DNA of 64,000 nt, taken from NCBI RefSeq assembly GCF_003355455.1, contig NZ_CP031357.1:2706501-2770500 (forward strand). The letters run 5' to 3'. This stretch comes from Erythrobacter aureus (GTDB lineage: Bacteria > Pseudomonadota > Alphaproteobacteria > Sphingomonadales > Sphingomonadaceae). A program made the translations under genes and the position numbers. Below, piece by piece: positions 14,813 to 24,805 of this stretch; the first letter of the stretch is position 1; every line of letters begins with the position of its first letter. Below the pieces are notes generated by a model, which saw nothing but the letters and a program-made list of their open reading frames with translations, had not been told where the DNA came from and made no database searches.

Positions 14813-17773
14813 TCAGAACTTCGCGCCAACCGCGATGCCGTAGCGCCGCGGGTCGAGCGTGAAAATGTTGGTGAAATTGCCCGACGAGGCGTCGGTCACA
14901 TAGAGACCCGTCACGGAATTGCTGTCGAAGATATTCTGGACGAAGCCACGGACGAACCAGCGATTGTCGCTGCCATTGAGCTGAATCGACGCGTTCGCCT
15001 GAACGAAGGGTTCGATCCGATTGACGTTGCCGTTGAAGACATTGCCGTACTGTTCGCCCGTATAGGCAAGGTCGAACCGGGGCACGAGCGACATCCCATT
15101 GTCGAATTCGGCCGTGTACTGGACCCCGATCGAAGCCTTGTACTCAGGCGCCTGAGGCAAGCGGTTGCCGCGCAAATTGACCTCTACACCCGGGCTCAAC
15201 ACATTGATCGGCCCAAGCGGGGCGAAGGCCGGGTTGGCCGTCTGCGCGGTGAGCACGCTGCAGATGCTGAACGCCCCGTTTGAAGCGATCCCGCCATCAG
15301 CCGGGAACGCTCCCGGCGCGCGGAGGCCGAGATTGGCATTCACTGCAGTAACGAAGGCATTGGCGCCCGCTCCGGTAACCGCGCAAAGCGAGCCGTTCGA
15401 AATGTCCTTGATGATGACGGCGTTCGGATCGCCGCCGCCCGGATCGCGCGGGTTGCTGAAGAACTGATCGCCCGCCACCTTCGCATTCAGGTAGCTGATG
15501 TTCATGTTGATCAGCCAGTTATAGCTGGGACGCAAGATTGTCTCCAGCTCGAGGCCCCAGATATTGGCATCGATCGTATCGTTGACCGACGTACGCGCGA
15601 CGATGCGGCTAAGCTGCAGGTCCTTGTATTTATAGTAAAAGCCCGTGAGATTGATCTGTGCGGCGCCGTTCAGGAACGTGTTCTTGGAACCGATTTCGAA
15701 AGCGTCGATCTGCTCCGAACCGAAACTGTCGGTCACGGCGAAAACCGGCGAAAGCGGCGGGTTGATGCCGCCCGATTTGTAGCCCCGCGAATAGGAGAAA
15801 TAGAGCGTGTTGTCGGGTGAAATTTCGTAATCGAGCACCGCGCGACCGGTGATCGCATCGAAGTTGACCTCGCGTTCCTGCAACAGCTGGTTACCCGGCA
15901 GTGCGTCATCGGCGTCGAAACCGCCGACGAACGGCGATGTGAACGGGTCACCATTGCCGAAGGGGTTGAGGAAATCTGCCAGCGTGGTGCGCGCAGAGAC
16001 ACTCTTGCTGTCGTCATTATAGCGGAGGCCGCCAGTGAACTGCAGGCGATCGGTGATGTCGAAATAGACCTCGCCGAAAATGCCGAAGCTCTTGAGTTTG
16101 AAATCCGTCGTATTGTTCCGGTACATCGATGTCGCCAGATAAGACGGAGGCAGCGGCGCGGGATTTCCGTCACCATCGACATTGGCAAAGGCCGCGAATG
16201 TTCCCAGCAAGGCCGTTGCGTAATCCAGACCGAAGGAATTAACGTAGTAGCTGTTCTCACTGACATCTGTCTCGGCATAAATGCCGCCGACCAGGAAGTT
16301 GAACGGCCCGTCGAAATCGCTCGACAGGATCGCCTCGCCCGACCAGGCGGTCTGATATTGAACCGAGCGGTCGAAGCTGAGCGGCACATCCGAACAGATC
16401 GAATTCCCTTCGAAGGCACCGAGATTGCCATCGTCATTGTCCGAAGTGCACAGCACGCCGTTCGGACCATTGGGGATCAACGCGGCCGCGATCGGCGCGA
16501 AATAGGCGCTCGATCCCGGGACGAAAGCCGGAGCCGGGGCCGGCAAACCGGTGGGTACGCCGTTGGCGGCAAAGAAAGCGAGCGTGTTGAGCCCGGTCGC
16601 ATATGCCGACCGGTCGAGTATCCCGAGATTGTAGTCCTGCCGTGAATCGACCGTGGTTTCCTGATAGATACCCGTCAGCGACAGGTTCATGCTGCCCAGC
16701 CCCTGGTCGAGATGAGCTTGCAGTTGCAGTTCGTCGGCGAAGTATTCCGGCGTAAATGCGGTATTCACCGTCCGCACGTCGTTGGGCTCTACGAAGTTGG
16801 AATAGCCATCGCCATCGGTGTCGTACACGCTGCCCAGTGCGAGCGCTTCGGGCAGTCCCTGAATGCGGAACAGTTCGACAGAGGTCAGCACGCTCGCCAG
16901 CGTGGAATCGGCATTCGTACTGTCGAAATCGCGGCGGGTGTTGAGACAACCCAGAACACCGGTCGGATCCCGCTGGCAGGTCTGCTTCTGGATACGCAGT
17001 CGATCGTCATTCTCACGGAAGTAGAAGGCCATGAGGTCGAGCGTCGTGCTGGCCGTGGGTTCGAAGCGCAGCGAACCGCGCACCGCGTACATGTCACGAC
17101 CATCGATGTCGCTGTTATCGTATAGATTGGTCGTGAAACCATCGCGGTTCAAATAAAAGCCAGCCGCGCGAAAGGCGATAGTATCGCCCAAGGGCACATT
17201 GACCATGCCCCTTGCCTTGATGCTGTTGTAATTGCCGTATTCGAAATCGGCCGCGGCACTGAAGGTCCCGAGTTCGGGCTTGGCAGTGACCACGTTGACG
17301 ACGCCCGAGGTCGCATTGCGCCCGAAAAGGGTACCCTGCGGCCCTCGCAGGACCTCGACGCGTTCGAGATCGAAATATTCGGTTTCGAATAGCCGCGTGC
17401 CGAACAGCGGCGATCCATTGGTGTGGATCGCAGTAGCGCTGTCGCAGGTAACACCGACGCACAGATCGCCGATGCCGCGAATGGTGAAGCTCGAACTGGT
17501 GAAGTTCGATTTGGTGAAGGATACGTTGGGCAGAGTCAGTTGAAGATCGCTGGCATTCTCGATCTGCTGTGCTTCCAGCGCCTCGGCATCGAAGGCGCTG
17601 ACCGCAATCGGCACTTCCTGCAGGCTTTGTGCCTGGCGCTGTGCGGTCACGATGATGACGTTGCTGCTGAGCCGCGGATCTTCGAGATCGTCGTCAGTTG
17701 CCTCTTGTGCAAATGCCGGAAACGAAATCGCGCTCGCGCAGATACCCGCGAGCAGGGAAGCCCTTACCCTCAT
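14813..17773 (-). CDS. TonB-dependent receptor (large, FecA/IroN-like architecture)
   Basis: A 986-residue TonB-dependent outer-membrane receptor. The signal peptide reads MRVRASLLAGICASAISF with a cleavage region ending AFAQ. It is followed by a plug with VIIVTAQRQAQSLQEVPIAVSAF, TIRGIGDLCVG and VLRGPQGTLFGRNATSG. The barrel ends in YGIAVGAKF. The long loops (for example around FVPGSSAYFAPIAAAL) are typical of sphingomonad receptors of about 1000 residues. The ATG at 17773 follows GGAGAGGGTTA. No neighbouring enzyme gene points to a ligand: upstream is the end of the virB operon, downstream the convergent yhhQ gene. Inverted repeats TTGCGCAA and ATTGCGTGCGCAAT lie upstream and may be regulatory. 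The substrate is unknown. Confidence 0.92.
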   Translation of the reverse strand: MRVRASLLAGICASAISFPAFAQEATDDDLEDPRLSSNVIIVTAQRQAQSLQEVPIAVSAFDAEALEAQQIENASDLQLTLPNVSFTKSNFTSSSFTIRGIGDLCVGVTCDSATAIHTNGSPLFGTRLFETEYFDLERVEVLRGPQGTLFGRNATSGVVNVVTAKPELGTFSAAADFEYGNYNSIKARGMVNVPLGDTIAFRAAGFYLNRDGFTTNLYDNSDIDGRDMYAVRGSLRFEPTASTTLDLMAFYFRENDDRLRIQKQTCQRDPTGVLGCLNTRRDFDSTNADSTLASVLTSVELFRIQGLPEALALGSVYDTDGDGYSNFVEPNDVRTVNTAFTPEYFADELQLQAHLDQGLGSMNLSLTGIYQETTVDSRQDYNLGILDRSAYATGLNTLAFFAANGVPTGLPAPAPAFVPGSSAYFAPIAAALIPNGPNGVLCTSDNDDGNLGAFEGNSICSDVPLSFDRSVQYQTAWSGEAILSSDFDGPFNFLVGGIYAETDVSENSYYVNSFGLDYATALLGTFAAFANVDGDGNPAPLPPSYLATSMYRNNTTDFKLKSFGIFGEVYFDITDRLQFTGGLRYNDDSKSVSARTTLADFLNPFGNGDPFTSPFVGGFDADDALPGNQLLQEREVNFDAITGRAVLDYEISPDNTLYFSYSRGYKSGGINPPLSPVFAVTDSFGSEQIDAFEIGSKNTFLNGAAQINLTGFYYKYKDLQLSRIVARTSVNDTIDANIWGLELETILRPSYNWLINMNISYLNAKVAGDQFFSNPRDPGGGDPNAVIIKDISNGSLCAVTGAGANAFVTAVNANLGLRAPGAFPADGGIASNGAFSICSVLTAQTANPAFAPLGPINVLSPGVEVNLRGNRLPQAPEYKASIGVQYTAEFDNGMSLVPRFDLAYTGEQYGNVFNGNVNRIEPFVQANASIQLNGSDNRWFVRGFVQNIFDSNSVTGLYVTDASSGNFTNIFTLDPRRYGIAVGAKF

Positions 17774-17976
17774 TAACCCTCTCCTCTCCATGTGACCGTC
17801 TTTGCGGCCTATGGTCCAGAAGCTACCACACATTTGCATGCACGCAAGGGTTCGCGCATGATTATTGCGCAAAACCCCATGGTTGTTTAGCAAGTATTGT
17901 CCGTTCGTGTCGATTGCGTGCGCAATTGACGCTACGGCATACTGGTGTTGTGAGAAGTCGCGGAAAGGTGTCGCAG

Positions 17977-19002
17977 TCAGACGAGCGTGGCGCTTTCGGC
18001 AATCTGGGAGATGCCGCGCTTGCCCGATCCGTCGCGTCCGAGTTGTACGATCACGTCAATCACGCTCGCGGCATAGGCAATGGTATCGCTGCGGGTAAGA
18101 CCGATTCCCGTCTGCATAACCATCAGCGAAAGCTGCTCGAGCGCACCGCGAAGCGAGTTGGCGTGAATGGTGGAAAAACTACCCGGATGGCCGGTGTTGA
18201 TCGCGCGCAGGAAGCTCACGCTTTCCGCGCCGCGCAATTCGCCCAAAACGATGCGGTCGGGGCGCAACCGCAAAGCCGCCTGCAGCAATTCGTTGGCCGT
18301 GACCTTGGCTTCACCCAGCTCCCCTTTCACCGCGACAAGGCCGACGCCATTTTCGCCCGGCAGCTTGAGTTCGGGTGTGTCTTCCACCAGCACCACGCGC
18401 TCGTGCTTCGGTATCTCGCCCAGCATGGCATTGAGGAAGGTCGTCTTGCCGGTGCTGGTGCCGCCCGAAACCAAAATTGTCCGGCGCTGGCGGATCGCTT
18501 CGCGCAGGAAAGCCACCGGTTCCGCTTGGGAATCCGGCATGGCACCGCGCTGCATCGGGGTCAGCGGCCCGGTGTCATAAGCGTCGAGCGGCAGGTCGAG
18601 GCGGCGATGGCGGCGGATGGCCATGGCCCAGTGCTTGCGCGCGGCAGGAGGTCCGCAGAACTGGACGCGCGCCCCGCCCGGCAGAGTGGCGCCAAGCAGC
18701 GGGTGTTCGCGGTTGATGCCCTGATGGCTGACACGGGCGACCTGTTCGGCGAGCCGCTGGATCAGCCGGTCGTCGATATCGGGCCGCGCGAGTTTTTGCA
18801 TCCCGCCCGCCGCAGCATCCTCCACCCACACCTCACCCGGCCGATTGACGAGGATTTCGGTCACCGTGTCGCGGTCCAGCCATTCGCGAAACGGGGCCAG
18901 ATAAGCATCGAGATAGACGCTGCGTTCGCCGTGGAGGTCCACGTTCGGCGCGCCTTCTCCGGTTTGGCCGTCGGGCTGGAAAGGATGGATGTCGGCGCTC
19001 AA
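17977..19002 (-). CDS. virB11: VirB11 ATPase of the type IV secretion system
   Basis: A 341-residue AAA+-like hexameric ATPase that powers assembly or transfer in type IV secretion from the inner face of the membrane. Walker A GGTSTGKT is at residues 180-187, an Asp-rich box VLVEDTPELK follows, and the His box reads GHPGSFSTIHAN. Length and motif spacing fit VirB11. The TTG start at 19002 is chosen: 14 nt after the virB10 stop, with AGG upstream, and no ATG preserves the N-terminal domain. It is the last gene of the minus-strand virB operon. No coupling protein (VirD4) gene follows. Confidence 0.9.
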   Translation of the reverse strand: MSADIHPFQPDGQTGEGAPNVDLHGERSVYLDAYLAPFREWLDRDTVTEILVNRPGEVWVEDAAAGGMQKLARPDIDDRLIQRLAEQVARVSHQGINREHPLLGATLPGGARVQFCGPPAARKHWAMAIRRHRRLDLPLDAYDTGPLTPMQRGAMPDSQAEPVAFLREAIRQRRTILVSGGTSTGKTTFLNAMLGEIPKHERVVLVEDTPELKLPGENGVGLVAVKGELGEAKVTANELLQAALRLRPDRIVLGELRGAESVSFLRAINTGHPGSFSTIHANSLRGALEQLSLMVMQTGIGLTRSDTIAYAASVIDVIVQLGRDGSGKRGISQIAESATLV

Positions 19003-19016
19003 CGGTTCGGCCCTGC

Positions 19017-20146
19017 TCAGCTTACCGAGGAGAAATCGAGGTCGCGCGCGGTGAAGATGCGGATCGGTTCGCCCTGCCGCACTCTCACGGTCGGCCCGCG
19101 CTGTCCGTCCTGCTGCGCGGCGGTGGCTGCCGCCGAGGAACTGGCCCCGCCGATCAGCACGCCTGCCGCGCCGCCCGTGGCCAGCGAGCCGACACCGCCG
19201 ACGACCGAGAGCAGCATGGCCGAGCCGAAGCGCTTGAAGAAACTGTTGCCCGAAACCTTGCCTGCAAGACCCGTCGTTCCGTCGAAACCGATGGCCGGCG
19301 AGGCGAGGTTGACCGAAGCGCCATCCGGGCGGATCAACCGCGTCCAGATGACATAGGCGCGTTTCTGGCCGTTCTGCAGCCCCGACTGGTATTGACCGAT
19401 CAGCCGAGTGGATCGCGGGACCAGAATTTTCGTCCCATCGAAGCTGCGCACATCCTGGCTGACCACCGCGCGGACATAGCCGGGGACGTTGGTATCGATG
19501 GCGGTTTCGAGAATTGCGGGAATCAATGTGCCCTGGGTGACGGTGGTCGCCGGATTGACCATGGCCTTGGCCTGCGCCGGAGCGCCACCGACGCCGCCGA
19601 TACGGCTGGCGAAATCGTTGGCGGAATTGCCCGTAGCATTGGCGGCCCCTGCGCCGCCAGTTGCTCCCGGTTCGGTTATGGCGAGCGTCGCGGGCGAATT
19701 GCCCGCATCGAAGACCACGGTTGGATTGGCATATGGATTGGCGGCGAGACCCGGCTGGGGCTGCGCGGCCAGAACCGGCTGCGGGGCCGGATCCGGGCGG
19801 GGCGCGGGGCGGCCATCGCGGCGGCCGGGGCAACCGGCGTCACGGCTTGGGGAGGCACCGCAGGCGCGGCCTCGACCGGAGCCTGCTGGCCGCCGATACC
19901 CTCGGGCGGGGCGACACGAGCCGAATTCATGCTCCACAGCGTCACCAAGCCCAGCCCGGCGACAAGGGCGATGCCCGCGACCAGACCAAGCGCATCGGAT
20001 TTGCCCGCAGGACGCGACACCGCCGGGAAGGCGTTGCGCTGCGCCAGATCGATGACCTCCGCATCGGTCTGGTCGCGTGGGTCGACATCATTGGCGATCC
20101 CGGTATCGCCCGCGTTCTTTTCGGGCAGTCGCATGGCTAGACGCAT
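19017..20146 (-). pseudogene. virB10: VirB10/TrbI core-complex protein, interrupted by one single-base gap
   Basis: VirB10 spans inner and outer membranes in the type IV secretion core. Here the reading frame is split. The N-terminal part starts MRLAMRLPEKNAGDTG, has a single membrane helix (ALGLVAGIALVAGLGLVTLW) and a Pro/Ala-rich linker. The C-terminal part, in the other frame, includes GTLIPAILETAIDTNVPGYV, ILVPRSTRLIGQYQSGLQ and ends RDLDFSSVS. The frames meet at a G-rich stretch near 19795-19802; one added base there (minus strand CCC to CCCC) joins them into about 376 residues, the normal VirB10 size. Since the rest of the operon is intact, the gap is probably a homopolymer sequencing error. 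Start codon 20146 lies 3 nt after the virB9 stop, with GGGGAGG as ribosome site. Confidence 0.85.
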
Positions 20147-20149
20147 CGT

Positions 20150-20923
20150 TTACCTCCCCTTCGAGGCGAGAGCGGGCTTACCGCTCGCGGAAGTTGCGGG
20201 CCGTTCTGGCCCCGTATTGACCAGTTGGGCGCTGTCCTTGCCCGATCGCAGCACGATCGTGCGCGGAACGCCATCGACGACAATGGTATCGCCGCGCACG
20301 GTGAAATTGACCGGGCCTTCCACACCTTCGCTATTGGTCACGAGAATGGCGGGCACATCCTTGCCATTGGGCCAGGTAAGGAAGGTGGCGGTCCCGTCGT
20401 CATAAGTGTTTTCGGGCAATAATTCGGGAGCACCCGAGGCATTCCAGGCGAAGTTGAGATCCGCCGGATCGACCACCGCATAGGGATCGCGCGCAGCCTG
20501 TGCTTCGAGCGAATTCGGCCCGGCAGCCATCTGCACATCCTGTTCCTCTTCCGGCTCGTCCGGATAGGCGAAGCGCATCAGGTAGAGCGGCTTGGCATTG
20601 GGATTGGCGACGAGATCGAACAGATAGGTCCGCTTGCTGGTTATAACGGTGAGATTGGTCGAGGCGCGCGGCTCCAGCGGTTTCACGAACAGGATGTTCG
20701 CGCGCTTGTTCGGGGTGACCTGCCAGCTCGCGCTGTCGCCGATGGCGACGTTCTCGATCACTTCGTCGTCACCGAACAGGATGCTGGCCTGTACCGTCAC
20801 CCGGCCTTCGACGCGAACCACCCTGGCTTCGTCATACATCACCTCGACGAGGCGGGAATCCTGCGCTGCGGCGGGCGCGGCCAGCAGGGCGAGAGCGAGC
20901 GCGGGAATGAGCGCGCGGGTCAT
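20150..20923 (-). CDS. virB9: VirB9/TrbG core-complex protein
   Basis: A 257-residue periplasmic component of the type IV secretion outer-membrane core. It has a signal peptide (MTRALIPALALALLAAPAAAQ). The N-terminal domain includes VVRVEGRVTVQASILFGDDEVIENVAIGD and SWQVTPNKRANILFVKPL. The conserved C-terminal segment reads FNFAWNASG-like (LNFAWNASGAP) followed by YDDGTATFLTWP, typical of VirB9/CagX. Its start overlaps the end of virB6 (ATGA), so the genes are translationally coupled. It partners VirB10 in the core ring; a VirB7 lipoprotein gene is not found nearby. Confidence 0.9.
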   Translation of the reverse strand: MTRALIPALALALLAAPAAAQDSRLVEVMYDEARVVRVEGRVTVQASILFGDDEVIENVAIGDSASWQVTPNKRANILFVKPLEPRASTNLTVITSKRTYLFDLVANPNAKPLYLMRFAYPDEPEEEQDVQMAAGPNSLEAQAARDPYAVVDPADLNFAWNASGAPELLPENTYDDGTATFLTWPNGKDVPAILVTNSEGVEGPVNFTVRGDTIVVDGVPRTIVLRSGKDSAQLVNTGPERPATSASGKPALASKGR

Positions 20924-22095
20924 GCGTGTTTCTCCATAGAACGGTCCAGGGCCTTGGGCGTCGCGGATTTGAACCGGCTGCCGATGCCCGACCCGCGGGC
21001 GCGGGCCTTGCTGGTGGGTGATTGCGGGGCGGAACCCGAAGACGTCGCATAAACCTTGGTGACGCGCGCGCCTCCGCCTGCGCCCGGGGCAGCGCCATCA
21101 TTGGCGGCATGCGCGGTCGGCACTGCCGAAACGTCGATCCTGCGCGCCTGCGAGCTGGCCTGGCTGACCGCCTGCGCCTGCGTGAGTGCGGCGGCAGGTG
21201 CTGCCTGATGCGGCACCGCGACAGGGGCCGATTTCTCATCCCGGTCGGAGGCGAGGCCGAAGACAGTCCAGCCCGCAACCATGGCCCCTGCAACCTTGAG
21301 GACGAGAACCATCAAAGCGACATGGACCGCGCCGATCATGAAAAAGGCCATTCCGGCCTGCGGATCGACCTGGCCGGGCGTGGCGGTCAATGCGGTGAGG
21401 ATCGGCACGGCGAGTTCGAGCATGATGCTGCCGCCAAGCACCGCGAACAGCGGGGCTAGCGCGCACATGGTCAGCCCCTTGATCCAGCCAGTGAACAATC
21501 CGCGGGTGCCGTTGAACAGCGCCAAGACCACGAAGATCGGCCCCAGTGCGACAAGAACGCCGAGTGCGATCTTGGTCGTCACCAGCAGCCCGACCGTGCC
21601 GAGCATGAACAGCATCGCGCCCAGCCACATCATGCCTTCGGGCGAGAAGGCGGAGAATTCTTCATTCGCGCCGCTCGCTTCCTGAATCGCGATGAAAACG
21701 ACATCGATCTTCTGCGCGAAGGTGTCGGTGGCCGACCCCTTCGCCCCGGTCAGGATGCCAGCGAGATAATCGGGAGTGGCCACTGCGAGGTTCCAGACCA
21801 CGCTCTGATAAGCGATCCAGCTCGTCGCGAAGGTGAGTACGAGGCCAAGCGTCATCATACGCGGGACGAGGCTGCGAATGCCGATATTGGTGCGCCCGGT
21901 CAGCAGGGCAAAGGCGAACAGCGCGATGAACAGCGTGAGAACCAGCGTCAGAACCGTGCCGAGCGAGCCGCCCGGCGCGAACAGGCGGCCGAACGCGGCA
22001 GCGCTCGCTTCACCCGCGATACAGTCGACACCGCGCAGTGCCGCCGCGACACCGTTGCCGACCCCTTCGGCGGCCTGCTGGCAGTTCACGCTCAT
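20920..22095 (-). CDS. virB6: VirB6 polytopic inner-membrane protein
   Basis: A 391-residue inner-membrane protein of the VirB6/TrbL family. About six hydrophobic stretches are seen, for example LTLVLTLFIALFAFALLTG, GAMLFMLGTVGLLVTTKIALG and LVALGPIFVVLALF; the last belongs to the family's central signature. The C-terminal 100 residues are a hydrophilic Ala/Ser-rich tail that is probably cytoplasmic. Start and stop overlap virB4 and virB9 by ATGA junctions. VirB6 forms part of the inner-membrane channel. The position is right after virB4, without the intervening virB5 usual in Agrobacterium-type systems. Confidence 0.88.
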   Translation of the reverse strand: MSVNCQQAAEGVGNGVAAALRGVDCIAGEASAAAFGRLFAPGGSLGTVLTLVLTLFIALFAFALLTGRTNIGIRSLVPRMMTLGLVLTFATSWIAYQSVVWNLAVATPDYLAGILTGAKGSATDTFAQKIDVVFIAIQEASGANEEFSAFSPEGMMWLGAMLFMLGTVGLLVTTKIALGVLVALGPIFVVLALFNGTRGLFTGWIKGLTMCALAPLFAVLGGSIMLELAVPILTALTATPGQVDPQAGMAFFMIGAVHVALMVLVLKVAGAMVAGWTVFGLASDRDEKSAPVAVPHQAAPAAALTQAQAVSQASSQARRIDVSAVPTAHAANDGAAPGAGGGARVTKVYATSSGSAPQSPTSKARARGSGIGSRFKSATPKALDRSMEKHA

Positions 22096-24530
22096 TCGGC
22101 GGCCAGGCCGAGGGCTTCGACCCCCGCTCCGCCTTCATCGTTCGCCCCGCCCGGCCACTTCGTCCCGGTGAGTGCGGGGAACCATTCGCTGGGCGCATCG
22201 CCGAGCGCTTCGCGCAGCAGGTCGAGGCGGCGAACCGAGCTTTCCCGGCCCGACAGAAGCGTCAGCACTTCGGGCGCGCCCGACAGATCGAGCCGCACCA
22301 CCACGCTCGCGTCTGGCTGCCGGACGAGAAAACAGCGGCTGTGCGCGGGCAGCGTACGGATCAGCGCCAGCTCGTGCTCGGTCAGGCCGAAGCCGTCGCA
22401 ATAATCCTCGGGCCGCGCGCGGCTGTTGGGCATGAACACCATGGTCGCAGTCTGCTCGACCAATGCGGTCGAAATGCGGCTTTCGAGCGCGTCGCGCGCC
22501 GACTGCGTCGCAAAACCGACCAGCGCGTTGCGTTTTCTGAGCGTCTTGAGCCAGTCGCGGATGCGCGCGGCGAAGACCTCGTCGTCCAGCGCCTTCCAGC
22601 CCTCGTCGATCAGGATCATGGTCGGTTTGCCGTCCAGCCGTTCCTCGATTCGGTGGAAGAGATACATCATGGTCGGCGTGCGCAGCTTCGGGTTTTCGAG
22701 CAGCGCTGTCATGTCGAAGCCGAGCACGCGGCTCGTCAGGTCGAGCCGATCTTCGGCATTGTCGAACATCCAGGCATGTTCGCCCTCCCCGATCCAGGCA
22801 CCGAGACGATCGGCCAGATCACCCGGCTGCGGACGGCGGCTGCCCGACAGCAATTCCTTGAAGTGGCGCAGGCGACGCAGCGAGGCGTCATTGGCATAGG
22901 CCGCGTCGACGGCGCCGGCGATGGTCTGTTCTTCCTCCGGCCCCTCGGCCTTGAGTAGCACGCCCAGCCAGTCGCGCAGGAAGGCCTTGTTGCCCGGCGT
23001 ATCGGGCAGGGAGAGCGGGTTGAAGCCGGTCGGCTCGCCCGCGCGGATGCTGTCGTAGCGCCCGCCGATGCCACGCACGAACAGCTCCGCGCCGCGATCC
23101 TTGTCGAACAGGATGGTGCGGGGGCTGAACTTTTGTGCCTGCGCGGCGAGGAAGTTCATCACCACGGTCTTGCCCGAGCCCGACGGCCCGATGACCGAGA
23201 AGTTGCCCAGGTCGCCGTGGTGGAAATTGAAGAAGAACGGCGTCGCGCTGGTGGTCTCCAGCAGCGTCACCGCTTCGCCCCAGTGGTTGCCCTGCGCCTG
23301 ACCGAGCGCGAAGCCGTGCAGGCTCCCGAAGCTGGCCATATTGGCGCTCGAGATCAACGCACGGCGGACGAGATAGCTCTCGTTGCCCGGGAACTGTCCC
23401 CAGAAGGCGGGCTCGCAATTGGTATCCTCTCGCACCGCGATCGCGCCGGTATCGGCCAATGCGGCGGCGCAGGCAGCCATGGCATCGTCGAGACGACCGA
23501 GCCCCTGTTCCTTGACCATTACGGTCAGATGATGATCGCCGAAGCCGACCGCGCCATTACCCAGCGCATCGCGCGCGGCAAGCATGTCGGCGCGTTCTGC
23601 GGCGGCTTCCTCGTCCGCGCTCTTCAGGCGGCGGATGGCCAGGTCCATCCGCTCGCGCGCGGTCTGACGCTCGGTCGGCGCATAGCTTTCGCTCACCACC
23701 ATTTCGAACGGCAGGCGCAGCAGGCTGTCGAGCAGGCCGGGAGAGGTCGCTTCGGGATAGTCCTTGAGGCCCAGGATTGCGGCAAAATCGGGCGTGCCCG
23801 AACCGCGCATCTCGATCGCATCGAGGCCGAAGCTGACCCGGCGATAGGGTAGCATGTGCCCCAGATCGACATCGTCGGCAGGCTTGCGCACGGGGCGCAT
23901 CTCGCCGTTGTAGAGCGCGCTCAAGAGCTCGAGCATTTCCGAATTGGTATGACCCTGCGGCCCGATGTAATCGCCGAGCAGGGTCGCACCGTAAGCCGAT
24001 AGCGAAGCCACCAGCCCTTGCGAGGCTGCGCGCAGGCTGCGCAAATCCTTCGGATCGGCGTCGAGCCATTCGCCGCCACCGCGCTTGAATTTCTTGCTCA
24101 CGCGTTCGGCAAGCCCCGCCTTGCCACGCGCCGGGCGGCGGATCAGCGTAATGAACTGGTCGTTGACGAATAGCTGGCCCGAGCCGAGCCGCTCGCGCCA
24201 GCGCTCGTCGATATGGCGGCTGATCGGATCGGGAAACTGCGCCTCCAGCTCCACCGAAACACGGCGCCGGATGACGTGATGATAGAGTACGAAGCGCGCA
24301 TCGAGCGTGGAGCGCAGCACCACTTCGCGCGTGGCCGCATGGGCGTTCAGCGCGTCGCTGTCCTCGGTCTCGAACAGCAGCCCCGGCACCTGGATCGCGG
24401 TCATCACGCTGCCGTCGCGCAGCAGCATGGTGCTTTCATCGATCAGGCGAAGATACGGAAGGCGATCGCCGGCGCGCGCTTCCTTCGCGCTCCAGGCAGC
24501 GGCGCCTTTCCACTTGTCCTTACGCGGCAT
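22092..24530 (-). CDS. virB4: VirB4/TrbE ATPase of the type IV secretion system
   Basis: An 812-residue inner-membrane-associated ATPase that energises pilus assembly and substrate transfer. The N-terminal region (PYLRLIDESTMLLRDG) is typical of VirB4. Walker A GPSGSGKT is at residues 448-455 and the Walker B segment is MILIDEGWKAL; a C-terminal DYCDGFGLTEHE region follows. The ATG at 24530 is used: it overlaps the end of virB3 by 11 nt and has a GGGGGTG ribosome site. Longer upstream extensions lie inside virB3. The gene is intact, in contrast to virB10. Similarity to sphingomonad chromosomal VirB4 is suggested by context only. Confidence 0.92.
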   Translation of the reverse strand: MPRKDKWKGAAAWSAKEARAGDRLPYLRLIDESTMLLRDGSVMTAIQVPGLLFETEDSDALNAHAATREVVLRSTLDARFVLYHHVIRRRVSVELEAQFPDPISRHIDERWRERLGSGQLFVNDQFITLIRRPARGKAGLAERVSKKFKRGGGEWLDADPKDLRSLRAASQGLVASLSAYGATLLGDYIGPQGHTNSEMLELLSALYNGEMRPVRKPADDVDLGHMLPYRRVSFGLDAIEMRGSGTPDFAAILGLKDYPEATSPGLLDSLLRLPFEMVVSESYAPTERQTARERMDLAIRRLKSADEEAAAERADMLAARDALGNGAVGFGDHHLTVMVKEQGLGRLDDAMAACAAALADTGAIAVREDTNCEPAFWGQFPGNESYLVRRALISSANMASFGSLHGFALGQAQGNHWGEAVTLLETTSATPFFFNFHHGDLGNFSVIGPSGSGKTVVMNFLAAQAQKFSPRTILFDKDRGAELFVRGIGGRYDSIRAGEPTGFNPLSLPDTPGNKAFLRDWLGVLLKAEGPEEEQTIAGAVDAAYANDASLRRLRHFKELLSGSRRPQPGDLADRLGAWIGEGEHAWMFDNAEDRLDLTSRVLGFDMTALLENPKLRTPTMMYLFHRIEERLDGKPTMILIDEGWKALDDEVFAARIRDWLKTLRKRNALVGFATQSARDALESRISTALVEQTATMVFMPNSRARPEDYCDGFGLTEHELALIRTLPAHSRCFLVRQPDASVVVRLDLSGAPEVLTLLSGRESSVRRLDLLREALGDAPSEWFPALTGTKWPGGANDEGGAGVEALGLAAE

Positions 24531-24804
24531 AGGAATTGCACCCCCAGCGCTTGTAGTTTGCCACCCGCGGGCATTTCGAAACCTTGGTGATCCACAGGTC
24601 GAAGATGCGCGGTTCGCGCAGGCAGGCGAAATAGCCCACGCCATGCATCACGGCGAAAACCAGCAAGGCCAGCCAACTGCCGGTGATAAGGAATGCCTCG
24701 GTCGTCACCATCCCGTTGATGATGAAGTAGTTATAAGTCACCCCCGCGAACATCTGCGGACGCGTCAGCGCGCGGTGAACGGGATGGCGGACGAGCGCGG
24801 TCAC
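24520..24804 (-). CDS. virB3: VirB3 inner-membrane protein
   Basis: A 94-residue protein with the VirB3 pattern: a short N-terminal arm (VRHPVHRALTRPQMFAGV), two close hydrophobic segments (NYFIINGMVTTEAFLITG and WLALLVFAVMHGVGYFAC) and a basic C-terminal part with DLWITKVSKCP. VirB3 sits in the inner membrane with VirB4 and VirB6. The GTG at 24804 is chosen because it lies just after the virB2 stop and matches the family start. Its 3' end overlaps the virB4 start. Confidence 0.85.
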   Translation of the reverse strand: MTALVRHPVHRALTRPQMFAGVTYNYFIINGMVTTEAFLITGSWLALLVFAVMHGVGYFACLREPRIFDLWITKVSKCPRVANYKRWGCNSYAA

Positions 24805-24805
24805 G

